This document shows positions 36,352 through 45,427 of a stretch of DNA of 64,000 nt, piece by piece. Positions within the stretch are counted from its first letter, which is position 1. The number at the start of each line of letters is the position of its first letter. Origin of the DNA: Paenibacillus woosongensis (GTDB lineage Bacteria; Bacillota; Bacilli; Paenibacillales; Paenibacillaceae); NCBI RefSeq assembly GCF_009725165.1, contig NZ_WNZW01000001.1, forward strand, positions 372,001 to 436,000. Reading direction: 5' to 3'. A program made the translations under genes and the position numbers. The notes beneath the pieces are model-generated. The model did not search any database, was not told where the DNA came from, and saw nothing but the letters and a program-made list of their open reading frames with translations.

Positions 36352-36540
36352 TCAAGGATGCAAAATGGAATTCAGCACTTCTTGAACCTCTTCGAGCTCA
36401 CCCGAAGGAACCAAAATTTCAAACTGCTGTTTCGATAAATTGACAGGACGTGTTTGGACGAGAAAGCCTTCTTCCGTAAGCCTCGATTTAATCATATCCG
36501 CAATTTTGGCGGTAGGCGCAATATACATTACAGTCCACAT
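36352..36540 (-). CDS. Conserved small protein (62 aa), likely signal-transducing DUF2007-like fold
   Basis: 62 residues, MWTVMYIAPTAKIADMIKSRL... ending VPSGELEEVQEVLNSIL. Its alpha-beta layout (first strand VMYIAP, helix, EEGFLVQTRPV, then FEILVP) resembles short DUF2007-type proteins. It is often mis-labelled by similarity in Paenibacillus; no function is known. An AAGGAC site sits just before the ATG. It lies 85 bp before accD. Confidence 0.75.
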   Translation of the reverse strand: MWTVMYIAPTAKIADMIKSRLTEEGFLVQTRPVNLSKQQFEILVPSGELEEVQEVLNSILHP

Positions 36541-36675
36541 GTCCTTACCAAAGCCCCCTAACCTTTCGTTTTGAGCCCGTATAATAGAGTAATGATAACA
36601 TAATTTTCAAAAATCCCGCAACAAAGGGGCAAAAGCTAATTTACAATGAACAAGTGGACTATGCTAAAAGGAGCT

Positions 36676-37167
36676 TCAAGGCGCGGAATAATCATTCGCC
36701 GAATCGCTCTTATGGGCGATCCGCGCCGACGCCGCAGCCGCCAGCCCTGCAACCAAGTCATCAAGAAAAACGTGAATCCTTTCCCCTTTTTTGTTATTCA
36801 GCTGGCCTATAATTTTGGGCTTAACCTTGTCCAGGTAGCCAAAGCTCGTCAGCCCGATCATGCCGAACACGCTGGTAATGCCCAGCGCCATCGTCTCATC
36901 GACGCCATAGAGCGGCTCATCGGCCTCCATGATCGCCTGCAGCGGCTCCGGCAAAAGCTTTTTCTCCGCCAGTTCATCCAGCGCAATCCCTGTATATAAG
37001 GTATATTGAACTTCCCGTTTCTGCAAGACGGCCTTCACGCTGTCCAGGCATTTATCCATCGTCAGATCGGCATGATAAACCGCCTGCAGCGAATATACGA
37101 TTTCAGCAATATCCTCCAAAGCAACCCCTCTGCGGTGCAGCTGGGCCTTGGCAATTTCATACGACAT
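36676..37167 (-). CDS. Phosphatidylglycerophosphatase A-related protein (YutG-like)
   Basis: 163 residues. The PgpA-type motifs VFGMIGLTSFGYLDKVKPKIIGQL and HVFLDDLVAGLAAA are present. In Bacillus, YutG-like PgpA homologues are candidate phosphatidylglycerol-phosphate phosphatases for membrane lipid synthesis. GGGAGGAATGACGG precedes the ATG. It appears monocistronic. Confidence 0.8.
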   Translation of the reverse strand: MSYEIAKAQLHRRGVALEDIAEIVYSLQAVYHADLTMDKCLDSVKAVLQKREVQYTLYTGIALDELAEKKLLPEPLQAIMEADEPLYGVDETMALGITSVFGMIGLTSFGYLDKVKPKIIGQLNNKKGERIHVFLDDLVAGLAAAASARIAHKSDSANDYSAP

Positions 37168-37802
37168 CCGTCATTCCTCCCGCATTTCCCAATGTTCGCG
37201 TACTTATGTCTCCGTCTGTCTTTCGCCATCTTCCCAACAACTTTCGAACCTCCCGCCGGCTCCGCATCTATCATTGCTAGAAGATGACCTGAGATTGATA
37301 AATAGCGGATGGAGTTCAGCCAAAGATGATAGGGGACAACACAGATGCTGTGTTCATAAGTGTATGCAGGGACTGCTCAGAATGTTCGTAAAAACTGTCG
37401 TAAAAATATGTTAATAGAGCGCAGGCAGGAGAATTGCAGCCCGCCATGCACCGCCGTAATTTAATGTCTGGCTGAGTTAAAGCGGGTCATCCGTAAATAA
37501 AAATTAAAAAGAGCCTTATCCTGAAATACAGAATAAGGCTCTTCCAACATAATGCTCTTCCAACTTTAATTCAAAACGATTCTCCCCACTTCCCTGTCCA
37601 CTGCGGCCTATAAGGCTCCAGAAGGTGCTTCTGGCAGCTTCAGTCAGGACTCGGGCATAAAACTACTCCTTATGAAGAGGCTGGACGTTTGAAGCGTCTG
37701 TGCGGTTCTGACAGGCACTGGCTAACAGACGGTTGCAGGTCAAGCATCCTATCAGAAGATAATAGATTCCGATCGACGGAAGGCCCCGTACGGCAAGCGC
37801 TG
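37168..37802. other. 635-bp intergenic region without a supported gene
   Basis: Between the pgpA-like start and the dnaE stop I find no frame with a ribosome-binding site and family resemblance. It holds the dnaE terminator (37505-37544), a 7-bp palindrome CCAGAAG-gtg-CTTCTGG at 37618-37634, and AT-rich promoter-like sequence near 37380-37420. Nothing else is recognised. Confidence 0.5.
37505..37544 (-). terminator. Probable terminator of dnaE
   Basis: AAGAGCCTTAT/ATAAGGCTCTT followed on the minus strand by TTTAATTTTTATTT. It lies about 260 bp beyond the dnaE stop, so the dnaE message may have a long 3' region. Confidence 0.7.
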
Positions 37803-40800
37803 CTACTTGATTCTGACCGTTCCGGGGCCGAGCATGTGCTCCATCTCCTGAAACAGCTCAGGCGATGGCTTGATGCTGTAGCGCTCGCTCAGCGCAAGCA
37901 GCTTCCCGGTGCTCTCATAATAGAGCACCGTGGCCACGGGCCCTGAATGAAGCTGAAGCAGCGCCTTCAGCTTCTCCAGCAGGCGGGCGTTCTCCGCCGC
38001 CGCCGAAATCTTGATGAAGACGCGCTGCCCCGGCGTCTTCGCATCGCGGGCGCCTCCGGCCGCAGCCCCCGGGGCCTCGCTGCGCTGCGCTGCAGCCGTG
38101 CGGGACGACGCCGCCAATGCGGCGTCAGACCCGCGCCGGGCTGCAGGCTGCGGCTGCGCGTTGGCCCCGCCCGCGCCGCGGGGTGCCCCCCCGCGGCTGC
38201 GCCGAAGCTGCGCCAGGCTCGCGGCGCTAAGCGGCGCGAGCTCGTCGGCTAGCAGCTTGAAGCCTTCGTCCTGCTGCTGGACGGTGGCACGCAGCGCCAG
38301 CAGGGCGCCTTTGGCGACCAATTCCCCGCTGCGCCGCCACACCTCGGGAAAGAGCACGACCTCGCAGCGCTCGACCTGATCCTCCAGCTCCATGAAGGCC
38401 ATCGCCTTGCCCTGCTTGGTCGTGATCGCCTTCACTGATACGACCATGCCGGCGACAATTATCCTGCTGCCGTCAGGACTCTCCGCAAGATCCATCAGCC
38501 GGTCGATTCCTTCGCCGTCAAGCAGCTCGTCATAATCGTCAAGCGGATGGCCGGACAAATACAAGCCTAACAGCTCCCGCTCCAGGTCCAGCTGCTGTCC
38601 CGCGCTAAACGGAGGAATGTCGGGGTATTCAATGTTCCAATTTGGCGTCTCCACAAAATCAAACAGCTGAATTTGTAAATCCTCCCGCTCCTTCCGCCAT
38701 TTCAGCGCCGCTTCCACCGTCTCGTCCAGCATGGCGAGCAGTTGGGCCCGGTGACCCGGCAGCGAATCGAAAGCGCCGCCCTGGATCAAGGACTCAATCA
38801 CGCGCTTGTTGCAGGTGCGAAGATCGACCCGCCGGCAAAAATCGAGCAGGCTGTCGAAAGGCCGCACCTGGCGCTCCCGCAAAATACTCTCCATCGCCTG
38901 AGTCCCGACATTTTTGATCGCCGCCAGGCCAAAGCGGATCACTCCCTGCACACCTTCTTCGGCAGCAGGAGCGGACGTTTCTGCAGCCCCAGATTCCTCC
39001 AGATCATAAGCAGCGGCCGTTTCCGCGGCCTTCAAAGGCTTGTCTGCCGGCGCACCCGCCAGAGCCGTTTGCCGCCGTACGGCCTCCCCGTCAGCGGCTG
39101 CGGCGGCTAACCGCGGCGTAAATAAAATACCGCTCTCATTTACGTCTGGAGGAAGCACCGTGATTCCCATCCGGCGGCATTCGATAATGTACTCGGCCAC
39201 CTTGCGGTGGCTGCCCATGACTGCTGTCAGCATCGATGCCATGAAATAAACCGGATAATGCGCCTTCAAATATGCCGTCTGGAAGGCCAGAACCCCGTAG
39301 GCTGCAGCATGCGCGCGAGGAAATCCATAGTCAGCGAAACGTACGATCATGTCGTAGACCGCATTCGCATCCTCTGCCTGGTATCCCTGGGACAGGCTTC
39401 CCGACACAAAATGGCCCCGCTCTTCATCCAGCACCTCGCGTTTCTTCTTCGAGACGGCCCGGCGCAGCAAATCAGCTTCGCCGAGTGAAAAACCGGCCAT
39501 CTTCGAAGCGATCTGCATAATTTGCTCCTGATAAACGATAATGCCATACGTGTCCTTCAAAATCGGGACCAGGTCGGAATGCGGATATTCCACGGCGGTC
39601 TGCCCGTGCTTGCCTGCGATAAATTTCGGAATGAACTCCATCGGACCCGGCCGATACAAGGCGAGAACAGAAATGATATCCTCGAATGTGGAGGGCTTCA
39701 AATCCTTGAGCACCCGCCTCATCCCCGCAGACTCCAGCTGGAACACGCCCGTCGTCTCTCCCCGGCCGAGCATTTCATACGTCTGCGGGTCGTCATCGGA
39801 AACCCGGCGAAAATCGGGCACCTCTCCTTCCTGCTCGCGGATCCAGTTCATACAGCGCTCGATAATCGACAGCGTCCGTAATCCCAGGAAATCCATCTTG
39901 AGCAGCCCGATCGCTTCCAGATGCTCCATGGAGTACTGGGTAAGCGGCGTTCCTTCGCCTCCAGCCTGCAGCGGCACCGTATCCGTCAGCGGATCCCGAG
40001 AGATGACGACGCCGGCAGCATGAGTGGAAGCGTGGCGCGGCATTCCCTCCACCTTCCGAGCCATGTCCAGCAGGCCCTGAATGCGCTGCTGCGACTCATA
40101 GAGTCCCTTCAGCTCAGAGCTCTCCCGGATCGCACGCTCGATCGTCATGCCAAGGCTGCCGGGAATCAGCTTCGCAACTTTATCTACTTCGCCGAATGGG
40201 ATGTTCAGCGCGCGGCCGACGTCCCGCACCGCAGCCCGCGCGGCCATCGTGCCGAACGTAATAATCTGCGCCACATGCTCGGCGCCGTATTTGTCTGCCA
40301 CATAAGCGATAACTTCGTCCCTCCGCTCATCGCTGAAATCGATATCGATATCCGGCATCGTCACCCTTTCAGGATTAAGAAACCGCTCGAACAGAAGATT
40401 GTATTTGATTGGATCGACATCGGTAATTTTCAGTACGTATGCCACAAGACTGCCCGCCGAGGACCCGCGCCCTGGACCGGTGGCGATGCCCTGCCTGTGG
40501 GCATAGGCGATAAAGTCCCAGACGATCAGGAAGTAGTCCGAGAAGCCCATGCTGCCGATAACGCTTAATTCATAATGCAGCCGCTGATGAAGCTGTTCTC
40601 TCGTATGCTCCTGCCGCCACATGTCAAGATGGCCGTATCTCTCCTCAAGCCCTTGCCCGCATAGGGAGGCCAAATAAGCTTCAGAGGTCATCCCGTCCGG
40701 TATCGGCTGGTAGGCCGGCAGAATATGCCGCCCGAACTGGAGCTCCAGATTGCACTTGTCGGCAATGGCTTTCGTATTGGCGACCGCCTCGGCGACATAC

Positions 40801-41564
40801 GGGAACAGCGCCGCCATCTCGGCGCCGCTTTTGAGATACAGCTGATCTGTCGGGATTTGCAGCCGCTCTTCATCCTGTATCGTCTTGCCCGTACCGATGC
40901 AGATCAGCACATCCTGTACCTCGGCATCCTCCTGATTCAAGTAGTGCACATCGTTGGTTGCCACCAATTGCACATTCAGCTCCTCGGCGAGCTTAATCAG
41001 CTCAGGGAGCACTTTCTTCTGCTCCGGAATCCCGTGATCCTGAAGCTCGATATAGAAATCCTCGCCAAATACCGCCTGATAGCGCTGTGCGGCCTTTCGC
41101 GCCTCATTGTACCTGCCGTGCAGCAGATGGTGCGGCACCTCCCCGCCAAGACAGGCGCTTAGGCAGACAAGTCCCTCGCTGTGCCGCTCCAGCGCCTCCC
41201 AATCGATCCGCGGCTTGTAATGAAAGCCCTCCAGATGACCAATTGAGGACAATTTCATCAGATTCCGGTAGCCCGTCTCATTTTTGGCCAGCAGAATTAA
41301 ATGGTGGATCGGCTGTTCCTTCCGCGTGCCCCGTTCCTTGCGCGATCCGGCCGTAAAATACACCTCGCAGCCTATGATTGGCTTAATGCCGTTTGCCTTG
41401 CAATATTTATAAAAAGGAACCGCCCCGTACATGACTCCGTGATCGGTCAGCGCCAGCGCCTTCATCCCGAAGCTTGCCGCTTTCGCTACCAAATCCTGAA
41501 GTCTGGCGGCGCCATCCAGCAGACTGTACTCGCTATGCACGTGCAAATGAACAAATTCGTTCAT
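37803..41564 (-). CDS. dnaE: DNA polymerase III alpha subunit DnaE
   Basis: 1253 residues from the ATG at 41564 (MNEFVHLHVHSEYSLLDGA), with GGAAGGAG six bases upstream. PHP domain at the N-terminus (HVHSEYSLLDG, DHG), polymerase Asp residues in TMPDIDIDFSDERRDEV, GRGSSAGSLVAYVL, then helix-hairpin-helix (AIKNVGTQAME) and an OB domain (IIVAGMVVSVK). Two low-complexity Ala/Glu/Gly/Arg-rich linkers are present: about residues 815-870 before the HhH, and about 1125-1180 after the OB fold, both GC-rich at DNA level. DnaE acts in lagging-strand initiation beside PolC in Firmicutes. Confidence 0.95.
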   Translation of the reverse strand: MNEFVHLHVHSEYSLLDGAARLQDLVAKAASFGMKALALTDHGVMYGAVPFYKYCKANGIKPIIGCEVYFTAGSRKERGTRKEQPIHHLILLAKNETGYRNLMKLSSIGHLEGFHYKPRIDWEALERHSEGLVCLSACLGGEVPHHLLHGRYNEARKAAQRYQAVFGEDFYIELQDHGIPEQKKVLPELIKLAEELNVQLVATNDVHYLNQEDAEVQDVLICIGTGKTIQDEERLQIPTDQLYLKSGAEMAALFPYVAEAVANTKAIADKCNLELQFGRHILPAYQPIPDGMTSEAYLASLCGQGLEERYGHLDMWRQEHTREQLHQRLHYELSVIGSMGFSDYFLIVWDFIAYAHRQGIATGPGRGSSAGSLVAYVLKITDVDPIKYNLLFERFLNPERVTMPDIDIDFSDERRDEVIAYVADKYGAEHVAQIITFGTMAARAAVRDVGRALNIPFGEVDKVAKLIPGSLGMTIERAIRESSELKGLYESQQRIQGLLDMARKVEGMPRHASTHAAGVVISRDPLTDTVPLQAGGEGTPLTQYSMEHLEAIGLLKMDFLGLRTLSIIERCMNWIREQEGEVPDFRRVSDDDPQTYEMLGRGETTGVFQLESAGMRRVLKDLKPSTFEDIISVLALYRPGPMEFIPKFIAGKHGQTAVEYPHSDLVPILKDTYGIIVYQEQIMQIASKMAGFSLGEADLLRRAVSKKKREVLDEERGHFVSGSLSQGYQAEDANAVYDMIVRFADYGFPRAHAAAYGVLAFQTAYLKAHYPVYFMASMLTAVMGSHRKVAEYIIECRRMGITVLPPDVNESGILFTPRLAAAAADGEAVRRQTALAGAPADKPLKAAETAAAYDLEESGAAETSAPAAEEGVQGVIRFGLAAIKNVGTQAMESILRERQVRPFDSLLDFCRRVDLRTCNKRVIESLIQGGAFDSLPGHRAQLLAMLDETVEAALKWRKEREDLQIQLFDFVETPNWNIEYPDIPPFSAGQQLDLERELLGLYLSGHPLDDYDELLDGEGIDRLMDLAESPDGSRIIVAGMVVSVKAITTKQGKAMAFMELEDQVERCEVVLFPEVWRRSGELVAKGALLALRATVQQQDEGFKLLADELAPLSAASLAQLRRSRGGAPRGAGGANAQPQPAARRGSDAALAASSRTAAAQRSEAPGAAAGGARDAKTPGQRVFIKISAAAENARLLEKLKALLQLHSGPVATVLYYESTGKLLALSERYSIKPSPELFQEMEHMLGPGTVRIK

Positions 41565-41660
41565 GCGTCTCCTTCCTTTCCAAGTCAATCCCTATGATTA
41601 ACAAATCAAGTTAAACATCCTGATTCAGATCAAGTTTAAACAACCTCTCAAAATATTTTA

Positions 41661-41690
41661 TCATATCGGGCTGAAAAGCGCCCATACAAT
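41661..41690 (+). promoter_or_regulatory. Sigma-E-type promoter of ytrH-ytrI
   Basis: TCATATC (41661-41667), 15-bp spacer, CATACAAT (41683-41690) fits the mother-cell sigma-E consensus KMATATT-N14/15-CATACA-T. It lies 76 bp upstream of ytrH, which is a known sigma-E gene in B. subtilis. Confidence 0.65.
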
Positions 41691-41765
41691 GGTAAAGAGG
41701 ACAAGCGAAGCAAGGCCGTGTGGCCCTTCGGAATGAGTTCGCCGATAGAAAGGAGAGTTTGAAGC

Positions 41766-42095
41766 ATGAGCACGTTTCTGACCAAAGCGGTAATGGACTT
41801 CTTTATCGCCTTCGGTATCGTGCTGGGAGGGGCGTTGGTTGGGGGGATTGGTGCCGTCATATCCCTGCAGCCGCCAACCCAGACGATGCTGGATGTGGCG
41901 GATCGGATCAAAATCTGGGCACTGGCTGCCGCGGTAGGAGGGACGATCGATCCGATGCGTGTCATCGAAAGCAATTTCTTTGACGGGAACTTATCGCCGG
42001 CGATCAAGCAAATACTATACCTGTTATTTGCATTCCTTGGCGCGCATATGGGATCGGAGCTTGTCCGGTGGGTATGCGGAGGCAGTCGGGGATGA
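41766..42095 (+). CDS. ytrH: Sporulation membrane protein YtrH
   Basis: 109 residues, three hydrophobic segments (FFIAFGIVLGGALVGGIGAV, IWALAAAVGGTI, ILYLLFAFLGAHMGSELV). YtrH is needed for efficient sporulation in B. subtilis. AAAGGAGAGTTTGAAGC precedes the ATG. It overlaps ytrI by four bases. Confidence 0.92.
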   Translation: MSTFLTKAVMDFFIAFGIVLGGALVGGIGAVISLQPPTQTMLDVADRIKIWALAAAVGGTIDPMRVIESNFFDGNLSPAIKQILYLLFAFLGAHMGSELVRWVCGGSRG

Positions 42096-42589
42096 GTCCG
42101 TTTCGTCGGCCGACGATGGAGGATTTCCGAAGGTTTATGCAATTGACGGCGGTTTTCATCCTAGGCATGGTTACGGGAAGCGTCGTGTATAATGTCATTT
42201 ACCAGACGAGCTACAACACGCTCTGGATCCAGAACAAAGACCTGCAAATCCAGCTGTACCAAGCGGAAGAAGATAACAAGACGCTGAAAAAATACAACAA
42301 GCGGGCGACGGTCATTAAAGAAGTCAAAATCCGTGTCGAAGATCGCGACCCTCCGCTTGATTCGCTTGCTGTCAAGGAGGTCGTACAGCAGCTGCATGAA
42401 GAGCTTGACGTCCTGCGCGGCCGAAGCATTTTCGAAATCGACTCGGACGGTAAGATGGCGCGGACCCTGCTTGACCGCAAAATATACGCTGTTCGCGACA
42501 AAGAGTACAGCATTCAGATCAAAACGATGCTTGTCAGCGAAGGTGTGCTGCAGGTGTGGATAGACATGCGGCCGTATATCAGGGGCTGA
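42092..42589 (+). CDS. ytrI: Sporulation membrane protein YtrI
   Basis: 165 residues from the ATG at 42092 (MSPFRRPTMEDFRRF); it forms ATGA with the ytrH stop and GGAGG lies nine bases upstream, so I preferred it to GTG/ATG codons up to 24 bp earlier. One membrane helix (about 16-36) is followed by a coiled coil (LWIQNKDLQIQLYQAEEDNKTLKKYN) and a small C-terminal domain (IRVEDRDPPLDSLAVKEV). It works with YtrH in sporulation. Confidence 0.88.
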   Translation: MSPFRRPTMEDFRRFMQLTAVFILGMVTGSVVYNVIYQTSYNTLWIQNKDLQIQLYQAEEDNKTLKKYNKRATVIKEVKIRVEDRDPPLDSLAVKEVVQQLHEELDVLRGRSIFEIDSDGKMARTLLDRKIYAVRDKEYSIQIKTMLVSEGVLQVWIDMRPYIRG

Positions 42590-42680
42590 CTTTTTGTCCG
42601 TATGCGATTACAATAATATTGCGTAGTTTGCGCAATCATTTCAAAGCCACTTGCAAATAAAAAGGAGCTGTTTCCGTTCC

Positions 42681-42992
42681 ATGATCGAAAGTATTCAATA
42701 CGTGCTGTATGCCGGACTATTGATTTCATGCGTGTTCTCCGTCTTCTTCAGCATCAAGTCCCGACGTTCCATAGATGGCAAGATTCGCGGCCTGTCAGCC
42801 GCTAAAATGAATATCAGCATGGGCTTCATGCTTATCATTCTTGCGTTGATCCAAATGTTTATTTTCAGCGGTTCATCTATCCGCGTCGTGATCGGAGCCA
42901 TTTTCATGGTATTGGGCGCTTTTAATATATTCGCCGGCATCCGCAATCACGGGCTCTGGTCGCGTTATAACGCTGAATCCAACCAATCCTAA
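42681..42992 (+). CDS. ytpI: YtpI-like small membrane protein
   Basis: 103 residues from the ATG at 42681 (MIESIQYVLYAG). Three hydrophobic segments match YtpI of Bacillus: VLYAGLLISCVFSVFFSIKSRR, MGFMLIILALIQMFIF, VVIGAIFMVLGAFNIFAG. The nearest AAGGAG is about 14 bases away, so the exact start is less certain. Function unknown. Confidence 0.8.
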   Translation: MIESIQYVLYAGLLISCVFSVFFSIKSRRSIDGKIRGLSAAKMNISMGFMLIILALIQMFIFSGSSIRVVIGAIFMVLGAFNIFAGIRNHGLWSRYNAESNQS

Positions 42993-43014
42993 CAGACCTA
43001 TGCTTTTTCCGTAC

Positions 43015-43067
43015 CAAAAAAAAGGACAATCCTGCGCTTAACCAAGCATGTCAGGCATTGTCCTTTG
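43015..43067. terminator. Bidirectional terminator between ytpI and ytoI
   Basis: AAAGGACAAT/ATTGTCCTTT with a long loop holding GCTT/AAGC, flanked by an A run on one side (T on the minus strand). Confidence 0.7.
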
Positions 43068-43135
43068 CCGTTATCCAGAAACTCTTCAGTTTTCAAGCAG
43101 GCTGTCGTTAAATTCGCCGCCGGACCATATGCAAA

Positions 43136-44473
43136 TCAGGCATGGTCGATCGACTGCAAAGCCATGACTGCCTTGGAGACCAGCAAGTCCTGGTGGGTGA
43201 TAACGATTTCCAGCTTGCAGGCCCGGCGGCTTGTCTCCAGAACGACCGGCGTAATGACGACCGCATTCTCAATCTGCACAGGCCGGACAAAATAGGTCGT
43301 CAGATGATCCACGACATAATCCCCGCCGCCCGCATCCTTGGCGGCAATCAGGCCGGCCTGAGTCATGATCGAGGTCAGCACGCCATGGGAGATCGTCCCG
43401 ATATCCGTCGACATTTGCGGTGTGATGATGCCGTGAAAGAACAGCCGCCCCTCCTCGTCCCGCTCCTCGACGAAGCCATTCCACATCAAATGCTCAAACG
43501 TCTCGCCGAGCTGCGGCTCATTGCGGGCATCCCGCATCGCCTGCAGCACCTCCTTGCGGGTAACGGAGGACACGAGCTTCCGGTTGCGGTCGATGACGGG
43601 CAGGAAATCGATCCCCTCCCATACCATGATCTGCGCCGCCGAAGCCAGCGAGGTTTGCAGCCCCACTGTAATCGGATGGCGGACCATGCATTTCTCGATA
43701 TAGTGGTCTCCGCCCCCAATGTCCTCGACATTTTTGCGGCTGACGATGCCGATGACCCGGTTCCACTCATCGACGACCGGAAAATGCTGCATGCCCGTTT
43801 CGAGGGACAGCTGGTCAAAATCCGAAATATTGCTGTTCACCTTCAGCATATTAGGCCTTGGCTTAGCTGCAACGATGTCCTCGACCAGCATAATCTTCTT
43901 CTTGATCAGCCGGTCGAACAACGCCCGGTTGATCATTGAAGCGACGGTAAACGTATCATGCCTTGATGAAATGATCGGCAGGCTCAGCCTGTCAGCGAGC
44001 GCCTTCACTTCACGGCTCGTCCCGAATCCCCCGGTAATGAGCACGCCTGAGCCCTGCTCCAGCGCCAAGGAATGCGCATCTTCCCGGTTCCCGACGATCA
44101 GGAGGCTCCCGGCGTCGATGTACCGGGCCATGGCGTCGATCTTCATCGCGCCGATCACGTATTTGTGCAGCGTCTTATCCAGGCCTTCCCCGCCCCCTAG
44201 CACATGCCCTTCGACGATGTCTACGACATCCCCGAAGGTCAGCTGATCGGAAATGTTGCGCGGCTTCTTCTCGACCCGAACCGTGCCAATCCGCTCTTTC
44301 GTAATGACGATGCCGAGATTCTCCGCTTCCTTAACCGCGCGGTATGCCGTTCCCTCGCTGACGCCCATGCTTCGCGCCAACTTGCGGACTGAAATTTTCG
44401 TACCGATCTTCAGCCCTTCGATATACTGTAGCAGTTGTTCGTGCTTTGTAATGCTCTCTTCATGCCCTTGCAA
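43136..44473 (-). CDS. ytoI: DRTGG-CBS-hot-dog regulatory protein YtoI
   Basis: 445 residues in four modules: N-terminal GntR-like winged helix (about 8-70: ISVRKLARSMGVSEGTAYRAVKEA), DRTGG domain (about 75-190), CBS pair (about 195-315) and a MaoC/hot-dog thioesterase-like domain (about 330-445). This is the YtoI architecture, thought to sense nucleotides and acyl-CoA. The start is TTG at 44473 with GGGAGG eight bases upstream. It is convergent with ytpI. Confidence 0.9.
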   Translation of the reverse strand: MQGHEESITKHEQLLQYIEGLKIGTKISVRKLARSMGVSEGTAYRAVKEAENLGIVITKERIGTVRVEKKPRNISDQLTFGDVVDIVEGHVLGGGEGLDKTLHKYVIGAMKIDAMARYIDAGSLLIVGNREDAHSLALEQGSGVLITGGFGTSREVKALADRLSLPIISSRHDTFTVASMINRALFDRLIKKKIMLVEDIVAAKPRPNMLKVNSNISDFDQLSLETGMQHFPVVDEWNRVIGIVSRKNVEDIGGGDHYIEKCMVRHPITVGLQTSLASAAQIMVWEGIDFLPVIDRNRKLVSSVTRKEVLQAMRDARNEPQLGETFEHLMWNGFVEERDEEGRLFFHGIITPQMSTDIGTISHGVLTSIMTQAGLIAAKDAGGGDYVVDHLTTYFVRPVQIENAVVITPVVLETSRRACKLEIVITHQDLLVSKAVMALQSIDHA

Positions 44474-44532
44474 CTGTTACACCTCCCGTTCAAATCTGTA
44501 CCAATCTGTATCTATTATACACAATTGTACCA

Positions 44533-44582
44533 CAAAAAAACCACACCCCGCTGCCGGCATTTGCGGCAATGAAGTGCGGTTC
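44533..44582 (-). terminator. Terminator of the gene at 44615-44944
   Basis: On the minus strand AACCGCAC pairs with GTGTGGTT (one G-T pair), followed by seven T residues; the loop contains a nested GCCG/CGGC stem. Confidence 0.8.
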
Positions 44583-44614
44583 TTACGTCATTTTCAAACT
44601 TGCTGCTTGCTGCT

Positions 44615-44944
44615 CTATCCCTGCTTGCTCTCCGCCGGCCATTCCTTTTTCTGCAGCTTGTTTTGCCATTCGCGCAGTTTGGCGCGGCGAACGGCTTCGA
44701 GGGACCGCTGCTTCTCCTCGTTCACGCCCAGCAGAAAATGCAGGTGCGCGCCAACAACCATAAAGGCAAAGGCCGCCCAAGCGATGCCAAAAATCGATAT
44801 CCAGCCTGCGCCTGGACCAAATGAGATCAGCGGAAGAGCATATACAAGCATCCCTAGGGCTAAAATCAAATAGATGGCGTGCTTCCATTTGGTCCGCTTT
44901 TTTTCCTTCTTGATTAGTTGCAGTGTTCTCATTGTTTTCATCAT
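44615..44944 (-). CDS. Small membrane protein with two helices, unknown function
   Basis: 109 residues from the ATG at 44944 (MMKTMRTLQLIKKEKK), with AAGGAG six bases upstream. A very basic N-terminus is followed by helices at about 24-44 and 49-71, and a charged amphipathic C-terminus (EEKQRSLEAVRRAKLREWQNKLQKKEW). An overlapping frame in another register lacks membrane segments and has no ribosome-binding site. No family is recognised. Confidence 0.75.
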   Translation of the reverse strand: MMKTMRTLQLIKKEKKRTKWKHAIYLILALGMLVYALPLISFGPGAGWISIFGIAWAAFAFMVVGAHLHFLLGVNEEKQRSLEAVRRAKLREWQNKLQKKEWPAESKQG

Positions 44945-45049
44945 CCGCAGCTCCTTCATCCGAATCTATAAACAAATCTATATTTCTAGTCTATGAAGGA
45001 GATGCGGCTAATATGAGACTTGGCCAAAAAATAGTATTGCGTTGCCAGA

Positions 45050-45397
45050 TTAAGAAAGCTCCGAACCGTACAGGTGCTGCAGACTGTCCGTAATGATTTT
45101 GTTTACATCCTGAATGATGACGCTAAGACGGCGCTCGGCATCGAACAGGCGGCGAATGTTCAAATTCAAGCTCAACACCTCGAACAGTTTTTCCATTTGC
45201 TCCATTTCCTCGGGAGATGGCATATCCCCGCTCATCATCCGCTGTTGTACTTCATTTTGCTTCTGGCGAAAATCATCCAGCATCCGTTTGCTTTCCGGGT
45301 CAGCGTCCACCAGCTTCATCGCCGAAGTGATATCGGACACCTCCTGGCTTTCTTTAAGCGCCTTTGCCAGATCATGTGCTTTGTCATAAATGTTCAT
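45050..45397 (-). CDS. yheA: YlbF/YmcA family protein YheA
   Basis: 115 residues, all helical, UPF0342/YlbF-family. YDKAHDLAKALKESQEVSDI, RMLDDFRQKQNEVQQRMMSG and ERRLSVIIQDVNKII align by pattern with B. subtilis YheA. TTTTAGGAGGATATAACA precedes the ATG. Its neighbour yheB and the yheC/yheD-like genes beyond it reproduce the B. subtilis yheA-B-C-D neighbourhood. Confidence 0.88.
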   Translation of the reverse strand: MNIYDKAHDLAKALKESQEVSDITSAMKLVDADPESKRMLDDFRQKQNEVQQRMMSGDMPSPEEMEQMEKLFEVLSLNLNIRRLFDAERRLSVIIQDVNKIITDSLQHLYGSELS

Positions 45398-45427
45398 TGT
45401 TATATCCTCCTAAAATGTAATAAATCA

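Noticed and set aside
36646..36999. Plus-strand frame over the pgpA-like gene
   Set aside because: Antisense to a gene with clear PgpA motifs and good start signals.
37148..37414. 88-codon plus-strand frame upstream of the pgpA-like gene
   Set aside because: Starts inside the divergent gene, no ribosome-binding site, composition not protein-like.
41648..42142. 164-codon frame antisense to ytrH
   Set aside because: Opposite the well-supported ytrH/ytrI with sigma-E promoter; no ribosome-binding site or homology pattern.
44583..44975. 130-codon frame overlapping the small membrane protein gene
   Set aside because: Same strand, other register, no ribosome-binding site; the frame at 44615-44944 has AAGGAG and two clear membrane helices.
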